Shown: positions 9,625 to 19,700 of the stretch, piece by piece
Layout of the letters: each line of letters opens with the position of its first letter
How positions within the stretch are numbered: position 1 is the stretch's first letter
Origin: Stramenopiles sp. TOSAG23-2
Taxonomy: Eukaryota; Sar
Assembly (NCBI GenBank): GCA_900128395.1
Contig: LT649244.1
Location: 1 to 64,000 of the forward strand
Direction of reading: 5' to 3'
DNA length: 64,000 bases
Translations under genes and position numbers: made by a program
Notes under the pieces: generated by a model
What the model saw: only the letters and a program-made list of their open reading frames with translations
Told to the model about the DNA's origin: nothing
Database searches by the model: none

Positions 9625-12588
9625 TTATATTGTCATATTGCTAAGAGTAGCAGCACGATTTGGTATTTGACTTTCAATCAACCATTTTTTTTTGGATGAT
9701 TCCTCCCTTTCATGTCGCTCTTTGTCCGCTAAAACTTTTGCTTTCATTCCAGCATTTTTTTCAAGTGCTTTCCTCGTTTTGTCAACATCCCGTATTGTGC
9801 CAATTACACTGTTCACCATAATGTTATCAATTTCTTCATCATCACTCTCGGAATCAATATCGACGTTGAGAAACTTTTTGGTTTTTTCTCTTGCAATTTT
9901 AACTGGTACAGAAAATTTGCAACAAGTTTTGCTTATCAAAATTGCAATTCCAGCTGATAAAATTGACAGTAATGCTCCAAACTTAGCTTCTCCTTCCAGA
10001 ACTGGTGAATTCGGATATGCCACACCAGAAACAAAAAGTGCAACTGTCAAACCAATTGATGCAATGAAACCAATCATGAAGCAATCACGAGTTTGAATAC
10101 CGGGAGGCGGAGGATATCCAATTTTAGTACCAATCATGCTCATCAGACCTATTCCAAGTGTTTTACCCAAAATTAAACTCAGAAAAATACTAATAGATAA
10201 TATGCCAGAATTTTTCATTTGCACACCACCATTTACTAATCCAAAACTGAACATGACACCTATATCAACAAATGGCTTCAAGTCATGCTCAAATGCATGC
10301 AGTGGTGCTTTTGATCCGTGGTCTTCTTCTTCTTCATCATCCGTATGCCCATTGTTATTGCCGTTTTCTAAATCCCTCTTCATTCGTTTCTTTTCCTCTC
10401 CAGGCAATTCATTTGGTAAAAATGGAACGACGCCAACCAATGCTAAGGCTGGATGTATTGAACATTCCATCAAACCAAACCATGCCACTGGACCGGCAAT
10501 AAATATATACAATTTCCAATTCATAAATTTAAGTTTCATAAATACGTACGATATCAACATTGATAAAACAATTAATAAAAGATACAAATAATTAGGCGAT
10601 TGACTTTTATTTGGATATGCAATTGCTATTATAATGAGACCCAAACCATCATCAACAATTGCTAATAGTAATAAATATAAAATTGCTGGATGCCCAGAAC
10701 CGAAAACAAAATATGCCGTAACCCACGCCAATGAAATATCAGTAGCAGTTGGTATTCCCCAACCATTGGCAACATCGGCAAATGTTACATCAGATGGATA
10801 TAAACCCATTGAATGAAAGATAAAAGTAAACAGGAAAAAAAAGGCAACAGGACCAAATACACCACCAAATGTACCTAATAACGGATTGATCGCTTTTTCA
10901 CGTGGTGGATACATTGAACCACCTGGCGAAACTGCTTCTGTAATTTCTTTTACTGCTAAACCGAAGAAAAAACACATGAAAATATCATTTACTATGAAAT
11001 GTATTGTAACATCATGTTTATAGTGTAAATTTAAAATTGTTGGCTTAGTAGTAGACGATGAAGACGATGATAATAACATTCTTCGAGATGCAGAGACAGT
11101 GTCATTGGTTGCAACAACACCAAGTCCACTGCCACTAACATCACCATGATGCCCAGGGCCTAACCAATGATCATATGAATTTTGGGATGTATTTGCCCAT
11201 ATCATTGCAAGTAAAATACCAAGCAATAATGGCATTGCATATGTTGTTGCCGTTTCAATTGCATGTGACAAGGTATCACATCTAAGTTCTACGTTTTGCC
11301 TTGCTTCCCATTTTGCCCATTGCTTACTTGTTTTTGCAAGAGCAGATAACTCTCTACCTAATCGTATCTCTCGTTTTTTCATACCTTTTTTGGTTGGACG
11401 ATGAATTTCCGGAACCATTTTGATCTTATGTACACGTTGCTCCAGTTCAAACCGTAATTCACTTGGATTCATCGCCGTATATGCAGCGCAACAGATATGT
11501 TCATCTTGCATCAATGCCGCAAATGACCCACCAATTTCTATATCCAATTTTCTTGCCTCTGCATTATCAACGCCTAATACAATGACTAAAAACCGAGCAT
11601 TTTTAACATCCATCCCAACATTTACAGCAAATTCTAATCGTGCAAATATGATAATTCTATGATCCGTTTTTGTATCATCTAATACACCATCAGATCTATC
11701 CTTATATTTCATAAAATCACTTTCAGCAACTTTGATCAACATTGCTTCTTCTGCATATTCTTGCTCTAATACATCGGTTAAAAAACTTAACCGACGAGAC
11801 AAAGTACTAGAGTTCACAGCGGAATTGTTACTAACTTCTCTTGACATTCTAATTTCATTTTCATTTTCAACCGGATTCCGTTTTTGATGACCACATAACA
11901 TGTCAATAGCCTCTAACCTAGCTTCCATCGGAAAAATCTTTCGTTTAATGGCTTTATCAATAATATTTCTAACGACAGCACCAAACGTAAAACCTGGAAC
12001 ATCTATCATGACATGACTGTTTGAAAGACGTTGCAATATTTGTGTCAATCCATATATGCTTACTTGTGGTATTTGTGGCTTGCCCCATACGGTAGGCTTT
12101 TCACCACCTGGATAGATTTTCTTAGCTTTCTCCTCCAATCCATAATTCCATCTATGCGTATGACACCACTTATCCCCTCGTAGTTCATCCAGTTCCGCAA
12201 ATACATGTTTATCTCTCCAAAATTGATGACTTTGTGCTGGCATTTCTATCTTTTCTTTCTTGTCACTTAACCGCATTGGGGGACGAAAATCCGATGCGCT
12301 GTGGTGTTTTTTCTGTCCTGGTGGTTCAAATGAATCTTTTTGAACTTGCTTCGCGTGACTAGCTAAATAGTGCAGTTTCTCTACTATCGACCTTTGGTTA
12401 CTTCCTGGTGATTTCATATAATGTTCCAGCGCATTTATTGTTGGCAAAGCACTTAAGTTCAAAGCTGAAGGAGCATCTTTTCTCTGAAAATTTTCATTTG
12501 TTTTATCATTATTTATTGCATTCCCACTCTCAACCGTTACTATCTCTGCTTCCACAGGTTTAATATTTGCAGAAGGTCTAAATGACAT
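9625..12588 (-). CDS. Band-3-like cytoplasmic domain fused to NhaA-type Na+/H+ antiporter
   Basis: The 987-residue protein joins two known modules. After a disordered N terminus, residues about 125-405 resemble the cytoplasmic domain of SLC4 anion exchangers. Evidence is HTHRWNYGLEEKAK...GEKPTVWGKPQIPQVSIYGL, which parallels the WxETARWIxxEE...WSKPHVxTLSL region, and FARLEFAVNVG...ARFLVIVLG...GGSFAALMQDEHICCAAY, which parallels the EIIA-like core. Residues about 435-900 are a multi-TM NhaA antiporter with the sodium-binding aspartates D617 (in ATDIS) and D646-D647 (in AIVDDGLG), spaced as in bacterial NhaA. A variable Asp/Glu/His-rich loop interrupts the TM region and a charged tail follows. 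It should exchange Na+ for H+ at a membrane under control of the N-terminal domain; direction and location are unknown. Confidence 0.85.
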   Translation of the reverse strand: MSFRPSANIKPVEAEIVTVESGNAINNDKTNENFQRKDAPSALNLSALPTINALEHYMKSPGSNQRSIVEKLHYLASHAKQVQKDSFEPPGQKKHHSASDFRPPMRLSDKKEKIEMPAQSHQFWRDKHVFAELDELRGDKWCHTHRWNYGLEEKAKKIYPGGEKPTVWGKPQIPQVSIYGLTQILQRLSNSHVMIDVPGFTFGAVVRNIIDKAIKRKIFPMEARLEAIDMLCGHQKRNPVENENEIRMSREVSNNSAVNSSTLSRRLSFLTDVLEQEYAEEAMLIKVAESDFMKYKDRSDGVLDDTKTDHRIIIFARLEFAVNVGMDVKNARFLVIVLGVDNAEARKLDIEIGGSFAALMQDEHICCAAYTAMNPSELRFELEQRVHKIKMVPEIHRPTKKGMKKREIRLGRELSALAKTSKQWAKWEARQNVELRCDTLSHAIETATTYAMPLLLGILLAMIWANTSQNSYDHWLGPGHHGDVSGSGLGVVATNDTVSASRRMLLSSSSSSTTKPTILNLHYKHDVTIHFIVNDIFMCFFFGLAVKEITEAVSPGGSMYPPREKAINPLLGTFGGVFGPVAFFFLFTFIFHSMGLYPSDVTFADVANGWGIPTATDISLAWVTAYFVFGSGHPAILYLLLLAIVDDGLGLIIIAIAYPNKSQSPNYLYLLLIVLSMLISYVFMKLKFMNWKLYIFIAGPVAWFGLMECSIHPALALVGVVPFLPNELPGEEKKRMKRDLENGNNNGHTDDEEEEDHGSKAPLHAFEHDLKPFVDIGVMFSFGLVNGGVQMKNSGILSISIFLSLILGKTLGIGLMSMIGTKIGYPPPPGIQTRDCFMIGFIASIGLTVALFVSGVAYPNSPVLEGEAKFGALLSILSAGIAILISKTCCKFSVPVKIAREKTKKFLNVDIDSESDDEEIDNIMVNSVIGTIRDVDKTRKALEKNAGMKAKVLADKERHEREESSKKKWLIESQIPNRAATLSNMTI

Positions 12589-13324
12589 TATTATTATTAT
12601 TACTAAATTGATACGAGAGTATTTACTTCGTTAATAAAAAATAATTAATAATATATTTATAAAAATAATATTATATAGCCTTTGCGCTTTCAATTAGTGG
12701 TATCCAATGAACCAAGTTGCTACTAATACCTATCTGTATATATATGACGGTATTCACAAATTTCAATCTTCTCTCATGTATATGTCTATGTAGAATATAC
12801 AGCAATCAATGTATCTATATATATTCACACACAAATATATTTCTACTATTTATTTATAATACTGATTATTCTTACTGTTTTTTTGTTTGTGGTATAATGG
12901 TATAATAATTAAGAATATATATACAGCAATCAATGTATCTATATATATTCACACACAAATATATTTCTACTATTTATTTATAATACTGATTATTCTTACT
13001 GTTTTTTTGTTTGTGGTATAATGGTATAATAATTAAGAATATATAGAATCTATTATTACATTTTGTATAGGTGCATAGCCGAGTGCTGAGTGCTGAGAAC
13101 TGTTTTGTTACATTTTGTACAGAATATTATAGCACAATACAAATCTAGAACAAAGGCTTCTGACTGATTAGAGCTACGGGCGTTTAATAGTACTACGTGA
13201 TACGTGACATGGTGGTATTAATAATATTATAAGAATACCAATTCTTATACTTAAAAAAAAGAAACTTTCGATTGTATAATATATATTCTAGATGTAAACT
13301 GGTAAACATTGGCCAAATAATTTT
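12589..13324. other. Intergenic region 5' of the antiporter gene
   Basis: AT-rich with no supportable gene. It includes the tandem duplication 12799-13046 and a run of GAGTGCTGAGTGCTGAG near 13080. The left part is probably the promoter of the NhaA-fusion gene. Confidence 0.5.
12799..13046. repeat. Tandem duplication, period 124 bp
   Basis: Units 12799-12922 and 12923-13046 both run from ACAGCAATCAATGTATC to GGTATAATAATTAAGAATAT and are identical apart from the last bases at the junction. Confidence 0.85.
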
Positions 13325-13539
13325 TTAATCATAATCACCCTTTGCAAAAATATTTCTAAACCCACAATCACCTTTCGTTCCTGCATTTCCTTGACCATCG
13401 CTTGAAGTCATTTGATCAAAACAATTGCATATTCCAGTTTCATAATTGCAAAGACCATGATCCGCGCAGAGCACATCCTCCGTTGAACCTTTTGTTTTCT
13501 CAAAGATTGTTATTGCAGCATTTGTACCCTGGTTTGCAA
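13325..13539 (-). pseudogene. Orphan C-terminal fragment of a Cys-rich EGF-like surface protein
   Basis: Read on the minus strand, this encodes a tail ending at a TAA (13325-13327): ITIFEKTKGSTEDVLCADHG, LCNYETGICNCFDQMTSSDG, then a GTKGDCGF block. The pattern CxxHGxCxxxTGxCxCF followed by SSDGxGxxGTKGDCG resembles EGF-like tails in stramenopile extracellular proteins, from memory. The frame stays open to about 13610 but has no ATG, and no upstream part of such a gene exists here. Beyond about 13535 the opposite strand looks coding instead. I read it as a 3' gene remnant left by a rearrangement, or a terminal exon whose upstream exons I cannot find. Confidence 0.5.
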
Positions 13540-13677
13540 AAGCTAATGAAAGGATTAAGACGTGTTGATCCGATTCAAATACGTAACTTTGATGACATTT
13601 TAACTAGATGTGGGGAGATTGGCGAGTTTCGGGGTATAGTGGAAGAGATTAAAAGTGTAATATATGGGAAGAAATGA
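13535..13677 (+). pseudogene. Orphan coding-like C-terminal fragment of unknown protein
   Basis: From about 13535 the plus strand reads LQKLMKGLRRVDPIQIRNFD, then a Cys/Gly/Glu stretch to EEIKSVIYGKK and a TGA at 13675. Amino acid and codon composition look coding, unlike flanking intergenic DNA. No start or upstream exon is found, and the sequence just before it is the antisense of the EGF-like fragment. The product is not recognised. Confidence 0.35.
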
Positions 13678-14220
13678 GAGAGAATGGACAAAGGAGAACA
13701 TACAAATACCGCGCGTTCGTACGTGTGATAAATATCATAATCAGTACTATATTATAACCACCACTGACTGTTGAGTCAAATTGAAAGAAGTTAGCTTAGA
13801 GAGGATCCGATCCTCTCTAAGGCTTTAAAATAGCAGCGGAATATCATCAACAACACGTGCGCACGACTGCGTAGACTCTACCCTATCATACCAGGTACTT
13901 TTTTTTCTTCTTCTTTATCTATTACCTGGTATAGCCTTAGTAACTTAGTAAACTTAGGGCTGGGATAGATAGCCAGGATAGCTACGAGGTACTATTGCAG
14001 TGCTGTTCCTCCAATAATAATACTAATAATAATACCAGGCGGCATTCCAGCATTCTTTTATATATCTATTTCAAAATATATACTGTAGATAGATAATATA
14101 GTACTATTCATTCATATTGTGTTAGTTTAGTTAGATAGTTTGTACATTGATTAATTTTTACTTGATTAGATACTATTACCATCATCACATATATATACAT
14201 TTGTTAAAAATAAAATAAAA
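13678..14220. other. 5' intergenic region of the TOM1-like gene
   Basis: No gene. It contains a near-perfect inverted repeat AGAGAGGATC/GATCCTCTCT around 13797-13818, CCAGG/CCTGG words (13890-14060) and GGCATTCCAGCATTC near 14041, the same words found in other promoter regions of this window. Confidence 0.5.
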
Positions 14221-15168
14221 ATGGATGGAGATAGTAATAATTTAATGAATGAAAATAATAATCATGAGGAACATACAGCAAATGCGTCAATATGGTATTT
14301 ATGTGCTTTCCTTTTTTATATACCTTTATTAATATGGTTTGTATTATTACTATTATTGCAATTGAATTTAATATCGTCAAAGAAAAAAAATAGATTCCCT
14401 ATTATGTTTTTAACATTATCAACCATTTCACTTTCTGCAAGGTTTGTTTGGTGTATACTAAGAGCAAGTGAAGATGCAACATCGTATCGTTCTATTTTCT
14501 CCTCTATAAGTGATTTGTCAAACCTAACAGCGTTAAGTTGCTATTTATTGAGTTTGTGTTTAATTATGGATAATGTACGCAATAAGGAATATCCACAAAC
14601 GATGCTATGCACACTATTTAATATAACAGTTTATGTTATATACGTTTTATTTAGATTAAGATATTTTTCGGAAAAATATGCTGAAATTGGATATGTAATC
14701 ACGATGAGTGTTGCACGTCTACTATTAGGTTTATATTTCATCTACGTTGGACGTGAATTACAAGTACGTTTAGGAAAATTCGGTGTTTTACGCGAAACGG
14801 GAAATCGTGTCTGTTGCTTAGGTGTAGTTGTATGTATATTTTACGTGTTGCAAGTGTCTTTATGGACGCTTGGGACTATTAGTGACAATGGAAAATTGCT
14901 TGGCAAGATCGATTCAATTTTGTATCCATGGTTTTATTATCCATTGCCTGATACTTTTTGTAATTCGTTTTTTTTATTTTTTTTCACAGCTGCTGTAAAT
15001 CGTCAATTACAAAATAGTAGAAAGCTTGGTTCTCCACTTCGATATTCCAGTTATGAACAACATGAAGATGATATGGAGACAGATGAGAATGGTTTTGCGA
15101 AGCAAACTCCATTAGATTTTGGTTATTACAACCAAATTAATAATGCAGATGTAGCTTCTGGCGTGTAA
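14221..15168 (+). CDS. THH1/TOM1/TOM3-like multi-TM protein
   Basis: The 315-residue protein has about seven hydrophobic segments: residues 21-48 (WYLCAFLFYIPLLIWF), 60-82, 95-120, 130-145, 155-180, 192-220 and 238-258. Loop positions such as SLSARFVWCILRA and TALSCYLLSLCLIMDN, a short Asn-rich N terminus and a charged C-terminal tail fit the THH1/TOM1/TOM3 family known from plants and stramenopiles, a relative of GPCR-like seven-TM proteins. In plants TOM proteins reside in the tonoplast; the role here is unknown. The ATG lies in a favourable AAAATAAAAATGG context. Family assignment rests on topology and is moderate. Confidence 0.55.
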   Translation: MDGDSNNLMNENNNHEEHTANASIWYLCAFLFYIPLLIWFVLLLLLQLNLISSKKKNRFPIMFLTLSTISLSARFVWCILRASEDATSYRSIFSSISDLSNLTALSCYLLSLCLIMDNVRNKEYPQTMLCTLFNITVYVIYVLFRLRYFSEKYAEIGYVITMSVARLLLGLYFIYVGRELQVRLGKFGVLRETGNRVCCLGVVVCIFYVLQVSLWTLGTISDNGKLLGKIDSILYPWFYYPLPDTFCNSFFLFFFTAAVNRQLQNSRKLGSPLRYSSYEQHEDDMETDENGFAKQTPLDFGYYNQINNADVASGV

Positions 15169-15471
15169 AATTATATATATATATACGCTTCTCGTATTTT
15201 TTTAATATTATATAAAAATTTTTTTATCAAAATCTCTCTTCTCTCGCTATAATTTTCGTCTCGCGCAAAAGATCTTAAATCTTGATAAAACCATTATTTT
15301 TTATTATTGTCTCAGTTAATATTGTATTCTATCTGTGGAGAGTAGGAATTATCATGAGAGTAAATTAAAAAACAAATTATTGCATTAATCATACTATATA
15401 TGCATGCATGTATATATATAATATGATATTTTTACACGAAAAATAATATACTTCGTACGAAGTATTTTTAT
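15169..15471. other. Convergent 3' intergenic region with CG palindrome
   Basis: No gene. An 18-bp perfect palindrome, ATACTTCGTACGAAGTAT at 15448-15465, ends 6 bp before the stop of the TatD gene. ATACGCTTCTCGTAT at 15183-15197, just 3' of the TOM1-like stop, is another CG-containing inverted repeat. Confidence 0.55.
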
Positions 15472-16428
15472 TTAAAATAAAGAATTGATTGAAAGAAGAA
15501 TCACGAGAGATGCATAATAATATATTTTTCTTCGTAATTGTCGGTTACTATTGATAATAGTGGTACCATCATCGTCATGATCACTCCTTTCATTTTCTAT
15601 ATTTTTTGTACCAAAACAATCTATAAAATTTTTATTCACAATATGAATAATTTCACTTTCACTTTTTTTATAATATTTCGCTAATTCTTTATATGCATTT
15701 TGAATATTGATTGGATCTGTATCATCTGTTTCTGCCAATACTCTATTAATCGGTATGCCTTTCAAGCTTTTTAAACGCAGTGGTACAGAAAAGGAATAGT
15801 AAATGTTGGGAAACGTAAGAGCAAACATTTTGCTCATATCATACGATCCACTCCATCCATGTAATAACATTGGTGGCAAATCATCTTTCAACATACTTTT
15901 TCTTTTTTTCATAGTTTTTTTATTGTCGTAATTTACATACAGATACTTTTTCAATATCTCAAACATTGTACCGTGACAACGAACACAATGAATTGAAGCT
16001 GGACGTTTTAATTCTATAGCTAATTTTAATTGGCTTTCGAAAATTTCTTTTTGTTTTACACCATAATTACGTTTCTTGTCTAATCCTATTTCGCCTACTA
16101 AGGATTGCGGGTGGTTTATTAATCGTGCCTTTAATCGCCCTAACCACCCATCTGTACAATGATCGATATACCAAGGGTGAACACCATAACATGGAATGAT
16201 TCTATTTTTAAATTGGTTTGACAATATTTCAATTTCTTTAAAATCATTTTCAGATGTTGAGTTACATATCATTTGACCAATTAAATTTTTTCTATACATG
16301 TTTTCATAATTCTTTAATTTTTCATCTGAATTATTCCCTAATTGCAAATGTGCATGTGAGTCATGATACATGATTATGATACATATATATATAATATATA
16401 TATAGAATTTTGATATTTTGACTTTCAA
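15472..16428 (-). CDS. TatD-family metal-dependent hydrolase
   Basis: Likely a TatD-type nuclease of the amidohydrolase fold. Motifs in order: DSHAHLQ (metal-binding HxH), PCYGVHPWYID, LVGEIGLDKK (metal-bridging Glu), PASIHCVRCHGTM, PMLLHGWSGSYD and LAETDDTDP, the terminal Asp motif. All expected metal ligands appear present. The first ATG adds a hydrophobic leader of 19 residues; the Met at 16371 (MYHDSHAH) gives the usual family start and is my preferred initiator. The C terminus carries an Asn/Asp-rich stretch and a hydrophobic end (YYYASLVILLSINSLF), which could anchor it in a membrane. Family members act in DNA degradation and repair. Confidence 0.8.
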   Translation of the reverse strand: MKVKISKFYIYIIYICIIIMYHDSHAHLQLGNNSDEKLKNYENMYRKNLIGQMICNSTSENDFKEIEILSNQFKNRIIPCYGVHPWYIDHCTDGWLGRLKARLINHPQSLVGEIGLDKKRNYGVKQKEIFESQLKLAIELKRPASIHCVRCHGTMFEILKKYLYVNYDNKKTMKKRKSMLKDDLPPMLLHGWSGSYDMSKMFALTFPNIYYSFSVPLRLKSLKGIPINRVLAETDDTDPINIQNAYKELAKYYKKSESEIIHIVNKNFIDCFGTKNIENERSDHDDDGTTIINSNRQLRRKIYYYASLVILLSINSLF

Positions 16429-16704
16429 TTTTTTCTATATATTGTTCTAGTATTTACAGTAAGCATATTGATAATGACATCAATAATATATAGTTTTTTT
16501 TAGTAGTACCAGGTGGTAGTTTTTTTTTATTAGGCCACATCAGGTAATATTTTTGAGATAGGAAAAGACGAGATGTTAGAATATATACTTTGAAAAACTA
16601 ATAAATAATAACTAAATTTAAATAATATACTAATAATTTTTTACATCTTACACAGCCTTTTTATTTCACTTCTTATAATAAATGAAATAAATAATATCAT
16701 ACCT

Positions 16705-19700
16705 CTACTCAAACCCAGGCTCATCCAATTTTTCGTATGATGATATATTATTTCGTAAAATATAAACATTTCCTAAATCATCGCCAACCATAAGAATACT
16801 CTTATCCTGCGGATGAAAACATATTGATTGAACATCGCCATACGATTCAAAGACCGGAAAAGTTACACCTGTCGAAATATCTTTTATACAGACAGTTGTC
16901 TTTGTCGGTGTAAATACATACGTAGAAGATCGATTACATACATCAATAATATTACCATCCACAAATGATCCAAGTAAACCTTCATCAACAAGCGGGTTCA
17001 TTTTGAATTGTAATTTTTTCAAGCTAGAATTTACATGTTCTAATAAGGTCTCCTTTTCCATCTTGCTGACAGCATCAGTTAACGATTTGAACCGCAAGTA
17101 AATTTCGTTTTTAATGGTAGAGATACCTTTTTGTAATTCCAAATCCTCATGCCATATCTTCATTGTTCCCTTCGATAGGTCTACAAGTTCCTTTATATCC
17201 AAGCTTTTTAACCGGCCATCAATTATACCAATGATTGATGGAATGGATGATGCCTTATATCGAAATACAATACGTTTATAACCTTTTAAATTTTGGAAAT
17301 CCGTATTTACATATAACAATTCAAATGTGTTTACTGAAAAAACTCTTAATTCCCCCGTTCTACTACAACTAATCACACTGGTTTCATCACGAGTCAATAT
17401 CAAAAGTTCGACAGGATGCTTGTGCATATTATTCAGTGCTAGTATTTCAGCACCATTTAGATCATCTTCGTTAATTTCATTGCCATCGCCATTAGATACA
17501 TTTGATGCATATTTGGCAAATTTTCCAGAAATTGTATTCCAACTTTGTAAGACTCCGGTTACAGAACCAGAAACGAAAAATTCGCTGTTTTTGGAAAATG
17601 TTATAGCAGAAATTTTTGAAGTATGCCACTCAAATTCACGGAAAAAGGTGTAATCTGTTCCATTCCATAAACGAATAATCCCTTTATTAAATCCAGCCAA
17701 AATAAATTTATCGGTTGGAGAAAATTGGACTTGTGAAACAGGATCGTTTACCTGAGTCGATAGAATATCTAGTGTTTCACCGCTTTCATACGACCATACA
17801 TTTATAGCTCCCTGGGCGCACCCACTCAATGCACGGGAAGAATCGCAGCTAAATGAAGTACATGTAATTTTCCTTTGATGCAATCGCAACGACAAATTAT
17901 CTAATATCGGTACATTCAAATCATCCTTAGAAGACTGGGAAGAAACACTATTGTTCAATTGTATTGACGAGCTATAGTTACCAATGCTTTTGTTCTTCAA
18001 AGGCATTGACCGATGGTAGTTAATATAATTCTTTTGTTCAAACATTTTTTTTTCTTTTAGTATTTTATTTATCACTTTGACAGAATATTTATCAACCGTT
18101 AAAATTGTTTTCACTTTCGTATCGTCGTTGCTATCTTTGAAGTCTTTCTCTGCATTTGCATCAATGTTATTCATAACAAAGCCACTTGATATGATGGTGT
18201 CATGATGTTGATCAACAATGCCTTTGCATGCATAAGTATTGGCATCCCATACTAAGGTTTTTCCATCGGATCCAGAGGAAACAATGTGCAGCTCATCTTC
18301 TGCCCAAGATAGAGAAGTAATTGATCCAATATGTCCACTGCATCTGAATAACTGTTCGCCACTTATTTTGTATACATCCATGCATCCATATATCTTATCA
18401 CCCACCAAAACTATTTCAGAATTTCGATTGAATGCAATAACCTTTGCGAACGTTTGATTTCTTAAACGAAATTTAGTTTTAAATTTTAGGCCCGATTTTA
18501 AAACTTCCCATATCTGTACAAAACCGTTTTCTAGACCCACACCAACAAACTTTGAGTCTGGAGACATAGACACAGAACTAATGACCGATGATTCACCAAC
18601 GGAGGAAAATTCAACATGTCGCAAAAACTTATTTCCTTCCGATGGGTTAATATCCAAATACCAACATATAATTTCACCCCCCTCAGTACATGTTACTAAT
18701 GCAGGAGAATCTTTGTTATTTGCATTGCCGCAACATGAAACAATAAGATTTTTTTTGAATTTGGTCTTCTCAAGTGTAGTAGCAGTGGAAGTTTCCCATA
18801 ATATCAATGTATTTTGTGCAATAGACGCAACAAACATACCAAAATGCAGCATGAAAACGTTGGTAACTGGACTTCGATGACCATCAAAGACGAACGATTG
18901 TACTTTTTCCCCTGAAGCCTTTTCAAAAAGGAACAAATGCCCATTGAAATGGCCAGTTACAAATAAATTACTCTTTGAATTAGTATGGAAAGAAACAATA
19001 TCACTGGTTTTTATTGTAAATATTGAGCGAGAGACGGCATTGTTTTCCGGTTTATTGATCCATGTATATAGAGATTTACGAGCTTCACTTCCCAATGATT
19101 CAAGATAATCTAACGCTTCCATGTATATTGGAGACTGGCTTGGAAAGTTTAAACCGAAAAGTGTCATATGTTGCTTGTTTTTGCTTCCGTTATGTGCAAT
19201 CCAAGATTGAAAATATGTAAAATATTGCATTATATCTTTCCGCACTTTATTAATTTCTACATTAGTAAATTCTTTAAGTTTACTTGTAGTATATTTGCCA
19301 TTATCCCGACGGGATAAAACAACGAATGCATTATCCCCATATGCATTACCAGACATCTTTTGTATTATATCGCCATATAAGTTTAATGCTAAATCTTGAA
19401 ATTCAATACCTATTTGCTCTTGAACGTCTTCCATCATGCATTGATTTATAAAATCAATCGAACAAACAGCTCTGCGCAAATTTTTAAAATTATACGACAT
19501 CACTTGATAAAATGGCATATCTAATAAATATCTTGTGGTTACAACTGCATCATCTTCTTCTTTTAAAATATGCATTGCCTTACTTAAATTGTTGTAATGA
19601 TTTGCTTGAGATTGAAATGAAGATGCGTACAATTTTTTAATAGTTGCATTTAAAAGCTTCGATTTGATTTGATAACATGATGTGTCTGAGGAGGAATATG

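Noticed and set aside
9625-12588. Bacterial contamination as source of the NhaA gene
   Set aside because: NhaA is joined to a eukaryotic-type N-terminal domain, shares the window's base composition and low-complexity inserts, and is flanked by eukaryotic genes.
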